Assembly: GCA_002293525.1 (NCBI GenBank)
Contig: DBDJ01000026.1
Coordinates: 17,707 to 81,706 of the forward strand
Length of the DNA stretch: 64,000 nt
Reading direction: 5' to 3'
Source: Lachnospiraceae bacterium UBA935
GTDB lineage: Bacteria; Bacillota; Clostridia; Lachnospirales; Lachnospiraceae
In this document: piece after piece, positions 17,227-24,446 of the stretch
Position numbering within the stretch: the stretch's first letter is position 1
How the letters are laid out: each line of letters opens with the position of its first letter
Notes under the pieces: model-generated
Database searches by the model: none
What the model was told of the DNA's origin: nothing
Seen by the model: the letters and a program-made list of their open reading frames with translations, nothing else
Made by a program: the position numbers and the translations under genes

Positions 17227-17272
17227 TTGACATATTTTTGAGAAAATAGTAATATTTTAATAAACGTTTATA
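17227..17272 (+). promoter_or_regulatory. Promoter with downstream operator for the sensor kinase operon
   Basis: TTGACA (17227-17232), 17 bases, TAATAT (17250-17255), reading toward the sensor kinase. A palindrome ATAAACGTTTAT (within 17259-17272) sits at the expected transcription start. It shares the AAACGTTTA core with the other two operators, so the two-component system may be under the same LacI-type control. Confidence 0.65.
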
Positions 17273-17415
17273 ACATTCATCCGCACGGAATATGAACTGT
17301 GTCCAGTCATTACCTGCTTTCCGCTCGCCAGATGACAGATGACTATGGACTTAGGGGATAAAGACAATATATATGTTTATAATAAGTATAATCACTATCC
17401 TTTGGAGAAACTCAC

Positions 17416-19131
17416 ATGACCCCTCGCAAGACCTCCGTCAAAAAAATGTTCATAACCTGCTTTTCCATCATAGCCATAACCATCATAATCAGCGTTTGCC
17501 TGCTCGCGGCCTATTCTTTCCACAGCTACCGCCGGCAGATCCAATCCTACAGCCAGGCAATTCTGGATCTGTACCAATATGAACTGGAATCCATCTCCGC
17601 CAGCCTGCTGTCCTTCAATCAGGAGACCTATACCGAGGACTACAATTTCATCGCCCTTTCCACCGGCAATTACAGTGCCTCCGAAAAGATCGTCTATGAG
17701 TACAACCTGCGCCATACGATCAACAGTCGCATAGCTCCGCCATCGGTCATCCTGATCTTTAATGAAGCAGGCAGTATTGTGATGTATAAATATGGTCGGA
17801 ATTTTCCGCAGTATATGTCCATCGAAATGCTTGAACAGAAGCAGACACTGATGGATCACTGCCGCCAGACGGAAGATTCGCAGTTAAACCAATGGACGGT
17901 GTTCCGTGACGAGCAGCATTCGCTTCTGATGAATACTTATAAACTGCGGGACCTGTACGTCTGCTCGGTCATTGATCTGGAAAAGATTATTATCCGAGAT
18001 TATCAGCCGGACGAGGAGCTATTGCAGTTTGCTTTTTACAACGACACCGATATCCTGACGAATGCCGACTATGCGGCCCAAGCCGCCATCTCGATCGATG
18101 ATATCCAAAGCTCAGTCCGCTCGGTTGCTTATCAGTCCGGCCATCTGATTCAGACATCTTCTCTTTCCGGCCTGCCGGTTTCGATCTGTTGTATTATTCC
18201 GATGCGGCATTTTTGGGTTTATTCGCGGGTTTCAGTGATCTTGATGATCTCGGTTTTCTTGATTTTGGGTTCTTTAGTTTCAGTGGTCTTTACGTTGATC
18301 CGGCGCTTGCTGATTTTCCCGCTCAATCAGATTGCCCTGGCAGCGGAATATCTGGAGTCCGAGGGCAGCCCGGCTTTTGCGGTGGGGGAAAACCGTGTCC
18401 AGGAGCTACAGTGGATCAACGATGCGCTCAGCGGCCTGATCCGCCAGAAAATCACGCTGGAGCAGGATAATCAGTCCATTGAACAGGAGAAGGAACACGC
18501 TGAACTGCAATATCTGCAGCTGCAGACCCGTTCTCATTTTTTTATTAATTGTTTGAAAAGCCTATATCATATGGCGGAGAATCAGGAATATGAAAAAATG
18601 CGGCGGATGATCTTGGCTTTTTCCGACCATCTTCGCTATATTTTTCATGATACGCTGAAATTAGTTCCGCTGCGGGCGGAGTTAAAAGAGGTAAACGATT
18701 ATTATAATATTCTGTTGCTGGATATGGATAAGCCGCTGATACTTCATCAGCAGGTTGACCGGCAGCTGTTAGACTATCCCGTGCCGCCGCTGCTGATCCA
18801 GACCTTTCTGGAGAATTCTTTTAAGTACAGCGGACGGACCGATGCCCCGCTATGTTTTAACATCCGGATCGACCGGTCGGACATGGAAGGGCAGGCATAT
18901 CTGCGGCTGCGTCTCAGCGACAACGGGGTCGGCTACAGTGAGTCGATGCTGCGGAAACTGAATCAGGAAGAGGCAGAGCTGTATGAAGACGAGCATGTCG
19001 GAATCAGCAATCTGACAAAGCGGATCCAATTGATTTATCAGGATAATTATCAGGCGGTATTCTTAAATGAGCCGGCCGGCGGGGCTGTAGCCTTGATCTG
19101 CCTGCCTATTGACCGGGAGGTGCTGGCATGA
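17416..19131 (+). CDS. Sensor histidine kinase, YesM type
   Basis: The 571-residue membrane kinase has one membrane segment near residues 10-32, an extracytoplasmic sensor region, a second membrane segment near 268-292 and a HAMP-like coil. The His_kinase block holds phosphorylated His374 (QTRSHFFINCLKSLYHM). The C-terminal ATPase domain has the N box FLENSFKYSG and G box SDNGVGYS. These features define the YesM/LytS-like kinases that sense plant-polysaccharide sugars and pair with AraC-type regulators. The stop codon overlaps the partner's start (ATGA, 19128-19131). The start at ATG 17416 has TTTGGAGAAACTC. Likely signal: an oligosaccharide or its binding-protein complex. Confidence 0.92.
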   Translation: MTPRKTSVKKMFITCFSIIAITIIISVCLLAAYSFHSYRRQIQSYSQAILDLYQYELESISASLLSFNQETYTEDYNFIALSTGNYSASEKIVYEYNLRHTINSRIAPPSVILIFNEAGSIVMYKYGRNFPQYMSIEMLEQKQTLMDHCRQTEDSQLNQWTVFRDEQHSLLMNTYKLRDLYVCSVIDLEKIIIRDYQPDEELLQFAFYNDTDILTNADYAAQAAISIDDIQSSVRSVAYQSGHLIQTSSLSGLPVSICCIIPMRHFWVYSRVSVILMISVFLILGSLVSVVFTLIRRLLIFPLNQIALAAEYLESEGSPAFAVGENRVQELQWINDALSGLIRQKITLEQDNQSIEQEKEHAELQYLQLQTRSHFFINCLKSLYHMAENQEYEKMRRMILAFSDHLRYIFHDTLKLVPLRAELKEVNDYYNILLLDMDKPLILHQQVDRQLLDYPVPPLLIQTFLENSFKYSGRTDAPLCFNIRIDRSDMEGQAYLRLRLSDNGVGYSESMLRKLNQEEAELYEDEHVGISNLTKRIQLIYQDNYQAVFLNEPAGGAVALICLPIDREVLA

Positions 19132-20810
19132 AGCTACTGATTGTTGACGACCAGATCTCGGTCATTAACGGCATCGTTGCAAAAGTTGATTTTGAACAGC
19201 TGGGAATCCTGACCGTCCTGACGGCTACCAGTGCCCATGAGGCCCGCACTGTCATCGCCGGCTGTCAGATCGACATCTTATTATGTGATATTGAGATGCC
19301 GGGTGAAAGCGGGCTGGAACTGAATCAATGGATTATGGAAAGCGAGCCGAGGATGATCCGGATCTTTTTGACTTCGCACACTGATTTTAGTTATGCCAGG
19401 GAAAGTCTGCGGCTAGGCTGCTTCGATTATATCGTTCAGCCGGCTCCCTATGATGAGATCGAGGAAGTTCTGAACCGGGCGGTACGGAAACTGAAACAAG
19501 ACCGTTTGCAGGAAGAATTATATAATTTCGGGAGGCTGTATAAAACAAATGAAGAAGAGATGATTGCCCATACCGCTTTTAATCTGTTCTCGCGATTTGA
19601 AGAGACGGTACGGCAGGCGATGGAGCTGCTTAATGAGACCGGCTATCCACTTAAGGCCACCTCCCATATCCGGCTGGTTATCGTTGTGTCTAACGCGGAC
19701 AGCAAAGGCGCCGCCGATCCGTCATTTACCGTGGTCAAAAAAGAGATGCTGCGTGCATTGTCCGCCGCTGACATTGGCCTGCCGGTTTATCCTCTGATTA
19801 CGCAGAACAAATTTCATCAGCCGGTCATCTTATTATTCAGCAATGAAGCAGAAGCACTGGACGGCGTATCCGACCGCTTGCGTATCTTCCAGCAGCAGCT
19901 GGTCGCTTCTTTGTTTGCTTCAGCAGCCGTTTATGTCGGTGAAACGGTGGCTATTGCGCAGCTGCGCGAGGAAGTCGGTAAGCTTCACAGCATGATTGAT
20001 AACAATGTCAGTCTTAAGTCAGGGATATTCCTGAACCATACGGCCCGGACGGATGAAATAGCAGGACATCAGGGTACAGGACGTCAGAATGTGGGACATC
20101 AGAACGCAGCATATCAGAACGCCGGACATCCGGATACAGCCCGGCCGCAACCCGATGAAGCGGCAGAAGCTGCCGCCGATTGGGAACGGCTGCTGAAGGC
20201 CGGACAGAAAAAAATCCTCCGTGCCAATATCATGGCTTATCTCGACGACCTGATCGCGATCGACCGTGCCAGCTTCCGCAGTCTTTGCGGCCTGCACCAG
20301 CAGCTGACGCAGCTCTTTTTCAACTATTTCTACGAGCATAATATCGATATCCCGCAACTATTCAATGATAATTACCGCTATAACGATTACATGGAAGGTT
20401 TCAAGTCCGTCCCTGCCTTACGGGAAGCGATTGATTTCATGATACAGGCGGCAGAAACAGCCGGACCGGGAAGCGGCCCGGTTAAAAATGAAATCGCTAT
20501 GGCCAAGGATTATATATTAAGCCATCTGGCGCAAAATGTCTCTGTCCGTGATGTTGCCGACCACGTCCACCTGAGCCCGGAGTATTTCACCAAATTATTT
20601 AAGAATGAAACCGGCCAGAATATCAAGAACTATATTCTTAAGACCAAGGTAGACGTGGCGAAAAATCTCCTTGAAAATCCGAATATCTCCGTCAGTTTGA
20701 TTGCTATGGAACTGGGTTACACTAATTTTTCGCATTTTACCCAGATGTTTAAGAAGTACGAGGATGTCACCCCGTCCGATTACCGGAAGCAGTATCTAAA
20801 GAAACACTGA
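19128..20810 (+). CDS. Response regulator with AraC-type DNA-binding domain (YesN type)
   Basis: The 560-residue partner of the preceding kinase. The receiver domain (1-120) has acidic residues DD at 7-8 and phosphoacceptor Asp54 in LLCDIEMPG. The C-terminal AraC helix-turn-helix pair spans about 456-556 (VRDVADHVHLSPEYFTKLF and SLIAMELGYTNFSHFTQMFKK). Between them lies a five-unit, in-frame 15-base repeat (20064-20138) encoding GHQNA-like pentapeptides at residues 313-337, an unusual low-complexity linker. It is expected to activate importer and esterase promoters. The stop codon is embedded in a dispersed palindrome (20800-20828), so the last residues KKH are encoded by that element. Confidence 0.92.
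   Translation: MKLLIVDDQISVINGIVAKVDFEQLGILTVLTATSAHEARTVIAGCQIDILLCDIEMPGESGLELNQWIMESEPRMIRIFLTSHTDFSYARESLRLGCFDYIVQPAPYDEIEEVLNRAVRKLKQDRLQEELYNFGRLYKTNEEEMIAHTAFNLFSRFEETVRQAMELLNETGYPLKATSHIRLVIVVSNADSKGAADPSFTVVKKEMLRALSAADIGLPVYPLITQNKFHQPVILLFSNEAEALDGVSDRLRIFQQQLVASLFASAAVYVGETVAIAQLREEVGKLHSMIDNNVSLKSGIFLNHTARTDEIAGHQGTGRQNVGHQNAAYQNAGHPDTARPQPDEAAEAAADWERLLKAGQKKILRANIMAYLDDLIAIDRASFRSLCGLHQQLTQLFFNYFYEHNIDIPQLFNDNYRYNDYMEGFKSVPALREAIDFMIQAAETAGPGSGPVKNEIAMAKDYILSHLAQNVSVRDVADHVHLSPEYFTKLFKNETGQNIKNYILKTKVDVAKNLLENPNISVSLIAMELGYTNFSHFTQMFKKYEDVTPSDYRKQYLKKH
20064..20138 (+). repeat. In-frame 15-bp minisatellite in the response regulator
   Basis: Five consecutive 15-base units related to GGACATCAGAACGCA encode GHQGT, GRQNV, GHQNA, AYQNA and GHPDT. 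All keep the reading frame. The neighbouring protein sequence is not repetitive. Confidence 0.85.
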
Positions 20811-20828
20811 TGCATCAGCGTTTGCCTA
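20800..20828. repeat. Dispersed palindrome, copy 3 (degenerate), containing a stop codon
   Basis: AAAGAAACACTGATGCATC followed by AGCGTTTGCC is a degenerate version of the 25-bp palindrome. The TGA at 20808-20810 ends the response regulator gene. Confidence 0.6.
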
Positions 20829-20885
20829 ATCTACGCATTCTCCTGTATGTTGTTGTTTATGCCTGTTGACTCAGGCCATCTGCAT

Positions 20886-21695
20886 TTACTCGCTCGCACG
20901 TTTAAATGTCTGCCGTAAGTCAAGCCAGTCTAAAAATAATTTAACGTGCCGATTACAGTATTCCCAGTTATGAGCACCATGATCGACGGTGATCTCACAA
21001 TCCAGTCCCATATCGCGGTATTTATTCATAAAATAAAGGTTGTCCTCATAATGGCTGTCTTCCATGCCGGTTGCCATATAGCCGCGGGGGAATCGGCGCC
21101 CTTCCTGTAAACGTTTGGCAATCATATAAGTAATATCGTTTTCCGTTTCCATCACGTCCCGACGGGCGCCAAATGCCGAGGCAAACATATAAAAACTGTC
21201 TTCCCGGTCTTCTTCCTCCGGCAGGATCTCTGGGACATTCTTGACCCCGGAAAATAAACCGAAGGCGGCAAACTGCTCTGGGTCGCGTACCAGCCATTTT
21301 AAGCTCCCATAGCCGCCCATCGAAAAGCCGGCAATAAAGTTTTCGGCCGGGTCGTCGGAGAGCGGAAAAAGATGTCGGACCACCTGCGGCGTTTCCACCG
21401 ACAGCTGTGTGAAATATTTAAAATCGCCATGCCTGGTGTCCATGTAACCGGAACAGTAGGTTCCGCTGCAGACTACCGCAATGCCGGCTTCTGCGGCATA
21501 AAGTTCCAGGGCCGTGTAGCGCTGCCAGTCGGTATAATCAAAGCCGCCGCCGGACTGTAGCCATAGAACCGGATAACGGTAGCCTTCCGGGCGATGGGCC
21601 AGTGAATGGCCCCAGGTGTCTTCCGGCAAAATCACGTTGACACCCACTGTCATTCGTAAAGCTTCTGAAAAATAATGCAATCGGATATTGGCCAT
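20886..21695 (-). CDS. Cytoplasmic esterase, esterase D / CE1-like
   Basis: The 269-residue alpha/beta hydrolase has nucleophile Ser125 in GFSMGGYG, an acid candidate in GMEDSHY and a histidine in DHGAHNWEYC. The usual oxyanion HGG is replaced by LQSGGGFD, which is uncommon. No signal peptide is present. It lies two bases after the stop of the related 21698 gene on the same strand, with its ribosome site (AAGGAGGCAT) inside the end of that gene, so the two are translated as a pair. Co-expression with a homologue that lacks its nucleophile suggests a possible heteromeric enzyme. Substrate unknown. Confidence 0.82.
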   Translation of the reverse strand: MANIRLHYFSEALRMTVGVNVILPEDTWGHSLAHRPEGYRYPVLWLQSGGGFDYTDWQRYTALELYAAEAGIAVVCSGTYCSGYMDTRHGDFKYFTQLSVETPQVVRHLFPLSDDPAENFIAGFSMGGYGSLKWLVRDPEQFAAFGLFSGVKNVPEILPEEEDREDSFYMFASAFGARRDVMETENDITYMIAKRLQEGRRFPRGYMATGMEDSHYEDNLYFMNKYRDMGLDCEITVDHGAHNWEYCNRHVKLFLDWLDLRQTFKRASE

Positions 21696-21697
21696 GC

Positions 21698-22519
21698 CTA
21701 TGCCTCCTTGTCATTGGGTTTGATGGTTTCGTCGGATCCTTTAGCTTTATCGGCTTCGCCGCTCAGCCAGGCGACCGCTGCTGAAAGGGCGTGCCAAGCC
21801 GGGCCGTCAGGATCATCTTGCCGGTCAAGGTTCAATTGAGCCCGGCCGCCCAAAAGGGCGGCAACCGCTTCGGTTTCTTCCCGATAACGGCAGTGTTCGT
21901 GACAGCTTAGGAAATACTGCCCCTGTCTGGCTTGCGCCGCAAGCATGTACAGGTCATGTTCGCTGTCCGCGTAAGTGGCCAAATCGCCGAACACGGCTTT
22001 CAGAGACGCCTGATTGTGAAAAATACCTGTATCCCGGCCTTCCAATGCCAGGCGGATGATCCGCGTCATATCAAAGATGCCGTTCAAGGTGATCGCACGT
22101 GAAAAGACCCCGGGATTCTTAAGTGCCAGCTTCAGCGCGCCATAAGCTCCAGTTCCGGTCCCGCCGATCCAGTTGGCGGCCGGCTCGGTGCTGACCGGCA
22201 GCACATGCCGGAATATTCCGGGCAGTTCTTCCGCGGCAAACTGTTCATATTGCGGGCCATAATCCATATTGGTGCAAAGTGAATGCTGGGCATCCGGCGC
22301 AATAATAATGATGCCGTGCCGTTCCGCGCATCGCTCGGCCGAAGTCTTGACCCAGTCAAGCGCCGTTCCGCCTTCACTATGATAAAGCCACAGAACCGGG
22401 TATTTTTTCCCCTGACCCGGATGTTTCAGTTCCATCTGCGGCATCTCTGGCAGGAAAACCTTAGCGGAAAAGGATCCGCATAAAACTACCGAAAGTGCGT
22501 TAAATTCCATATATGCCAT
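21698..22519 (-). CDS. Esterase-fold protein lacking the nucleophile serine (probable pseudoenzyme)
   Basis: This 273-residue protein aligns along its length with the neighbouring esterase. At the nucleophile elbow it reads IGGTGTGAYGALK where the neighbour has IAGFSMGGYGSLK, so Gly122 stands where the catalytic serine should be. The acid region (FLSCHEHCRYRE) also lacks the usual GEDD or GDxD pattern. The frame is intact and its promoter is strong (22544-22572, operator-controlled), so it is not a decayed gene. It may be a regulatory or structural partner of the active esterase encoded two bases downstream, or bind a ligand. The start at ATG 22519 has GAGGAGGCTAC. Confidence 0.75.
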   Translation of the reverse strand: MAYMEFNALSVVLCGSFSAKVFLPEMPQMELKHPGQGKKYPVLWLYHSEGGTALDWVKTSAERCAERHGIIIIAPDAQHSLCTNMDYGPQYEQFAAEELPGIFRHVLPVSTEPAANWIGGTGTGAYGALKLALKNPGVFSRAITLNGIFDMTRIIRLALEGRDTGIFHNQASLKAVFGDLATYADSEHDLYMLAAQARQGQYFLSCHEHCRYREETEAVAALLGGRAQLNLDRQDDPDGPAWHALSAAVAWLSGEADKAKGSDETIKPNDKEA

Positions 22520-22543
22520 AATTGTAGCCTCCTCTCAAGACAC

Positions 22544-22583
22544 ATTATAGCATCAGGAATAATAAATGTCAAACGTTTACATT
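22544..22583 (-). promoter_or_regulatory. Promoter and LacI-type operator of the esterase pair
   Basis: On the minus strand TTGACA (22567-22572), 17 bases, TATAAT (22544-22549): a near-perfect promoter. The operator 22566-22583 is identical over 18 bases to 17180-17197 and covers the -35 element. Confidence 0.8.
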
Positions 22584-22711
22584 TCGGAAAAAGCATTTCG
22601 TTCCCCTAGAACGCGATCTGAAAAAGTGATATAAATATCTCAAATAGTGCAAGCAATAAAATCAAAAACAGGGCATAATAAACTTACTTACAAAAACTAA
22701 GGGAGGTATTT

Positions 22712-24265
22712 ATGAAGAGGAAAATTTCAGCAGTTTTAGCATTAGTAATGACCTGTGTGCTTCTGGCAGGCACCCTGTCCGGCTGCGGCGGCAATAATGA
22801 CACGGCTGACAATAGGTCAGATAGCCAAACGGCGGACGAAGGAGCAGCAAACAACAGTGGCACAGCCAGCGATGAAGAAATGTATCAGGCAGTGTTGGTC
22901 TATGTTGTTGCTCAGGATTCGCAGGATCAGGAACTTGTAAACGAACGGTTTAACGAACTGACCAGAGAACAACTCAATATGGAAGTTACGCTTATGCCGA
23001 TGACCTTCAGCACCTGGGGAAGCCAGCTTCCGCTGATGTTAGCAGGCGGGGAACAAGTGGATTTATTCCCGATGTTCAGTAGCAATGCGATAACCTATGC
23101 CGCATCGGACTATCTGATGGATTTGACACCTTATCTGGATAATGCCCCTTATATCGTCGAGCTTCTGGGCATGGATGCTATCAGATGCTGTACGGTCGGT
23201 GACTTTATCTATGGAATCCCGACGATGAAAGAACGCAGCATGCCGAACGCCATGGTTATGCGGACCGATTGCCTTGAAGCAGCAGGAATCGACCCGGCCA
23301 GCGTGAAAAATTATGAAGATATTACGGCTGCCTATGAAAAAGTACAGGCTCTGTATCCCGACATGATTATGTTTGGAGGAAGCGCGGGCGGCATGAGTGC
23401 GGCAACACCGGGCGGCCAGTCGGTAAGCTTTGACGGACTGGGACAAGTCACCGGAATCGGAGCACTGGAAAATTACGGACAGACAACCACCGTGACCAAT
23501 TTTTATGAATCAGAAGATTTCCGCTATCTGGTGGATCTGGTCAGAGGATGGTATCTGGACGGTTATGTCGCAAAGGATATGGCGACTTCGACAGACAGCG
23601 GCGAAGCCCAGATGCGTGCCGGCAACCTGTTCTCCTATATGACTAACTCCAAACCGAATACGAAGCAGGAAAAAGATGACCAGACCGGTTACGATACAAC
23701 AATCGTACCGATTGATACCAATATGATGACGACCGGTGGAATCAACGCGATCAGCTATGGGGTTGGTGCCGGTTCACCCAGGCCGGAAAAAGCCATGGAA
23801 CTGCTCAACTGGATCAGCCAGACCGAAGAAGCCAATGATTTACTGAACTGGGGCGTGGAAGGTGTTCACTGGGTAGAACAAGAAGACGGAACCGCCAATT
23901 TCCCGGAAGGCGTGACAGCAGAAAGCTGCGGCTACCATCAGAACATGGGCTATATTATGCCCAACCAGTTTAACAGCCATGTATGGGACGGAAACAGCGC
24001 AGATATATTTGAACAGTATCAGGAAGTAGACGGGAATGCGATCCCTTCCAAGGCTTATGGCTTCAATCCCGACCTGTCGGGAGTGACCGATCAGATTGCG
24101 GCGGTTACGGATGTCACCAGCCAGTATCTGGCTCAGATCACCACCGGAACCGTTGATCCGGGACCGGCCATCGAAGAATTTAATCAAGCACTGTATAATG
24201 CCGGACTGCAGGATATTATTGACGCCAAGCAGGAACAGCTGGATGCCTGGCTTGCAGAACAGTAA
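22712..24265 (+). CDS. Extracellular sugar-binding lipoprotein (importer 2)
   Basis: A 517-residue binding lipoprotein. The signal peptide ends in LSGC with lipidated Cys25, followed by an Asn/Asp/Ser linker. The mature part is a large LplA-like oligosaccharide-binding protein. It starts at ATG 22712 behind AAGGGAGGTATTT. It is separated from its permeases by a terminator-like hairpin and a GH3 gene, a layout that lets binding protein mRNA exceed the rest of the operon. The last codons (QLDAWLAEQ stop) are followed by two degenerate tandem copies of the same 30 bases, untranslated beyond the first stop. The C-terminus resembles that of the importer 1 binding protein. Ligand unknown, possibly an acylated beta-glucoside. 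Confidence 0.92.
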   Translation: MKRKISAVLALVMTCVLLAGTLSGCGGNNDTADNRSDSQTADEGAANNSGTASDEEMYQAVLVYVVAQDSQDQELVNERFNELTREQLNMEVTLMPMTFSTWGSQLPLMLAGGEQVDLFPMFSSNAITYAASDYLMDLTPYLDNAPYIVELLGMDAIRCCTVGDFIYGIPTMKERSMPNAMVMRTDCLEAAGIDPASVKNYEDITAAYEKVQALYPDMIMFGGSAGGMSAATPGGQSVSFDGLGQVTGIGALENYGQTTTVTNFYESEDFRYLVDLVRGWYLDGYVAKDMATSTDSGEAQMRAGNLFSYMTNSKPNTKQEKDDQTGYDTTIVPIDTNMMTTGGINAISYGVGAGSPRPEKAMELLNWISQTEEANDLLNWGVEGVHWVEQEDGTANFPEGVTAESCGYHQNMGYIMPNQFNSHVWDGNSADIFEQYQEVDGNAIPSKAYGFNPDLSGVTDQIAAVTDVTSQYLAQITTGTVDPGPAIEEFNQALYNAGLQDIIDAKQEQLDAWLAEQ

Positions 24266-24322
24266 CAGTTTGAGGCTTGGCTTGTAAACCAGTAAGTTTG
24301 ATGCCTGACTGCCAAGCAGTAA
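24236..24322 (+). repeat. Tandem triplication of the binding-protein gene end
   Basis: Three units of 30, 30 and 27 bases (24236-24265, 24266-24295, 24296-24322) each end in CAGTAA. The first codes the true C-terminus and stop; the second would read QFEAWLVNQ stop. The second and third are degenerate copies beyond the stop codon. Confidence 0.85.
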
Positions 24323-24341
24323 AAATCGATAAATAATCTGC

Positions 24342-24388
24342 GGAAAGGAGCATGATGGTAGTACCTCCATGCTCCTTTCCAAATAAAA
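24342..24388 (+). terminator. Hairpin after the binding-protein gene (terminator or processing site)
   Basis: GGAAAGGAGCATG and CATGCTCCTTTCC form a perfect 13-base-pair stem with a 13-base loop, followed by AAATAAAA rather than a T-tract. It probably stabilises the upstream mRNA or partially terminates, leaving less transcript for the GH3 and permeases. Confidence 0.65.
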
Positions 24389-24446
24389 GGCTGTCAGGGC
24401 AACAGTTTGATCCGATCAAATAAGCAAATAAGTCGAAAGGCAAGAT

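Noticed and set aside
20886..22519. The two adjacent esterase-fold genes as one frameshifted gene
   Set aside because: Each is a full-length hydrolase domain with its own start and ribosome site; together they would be a duplicated, not a split, protein.
24266..24322. Second and third copies of the binding-protein end as a separate small gene
   Set aside because: They have no start codon or ribosome site and are degenerate repeats after the stop codon.
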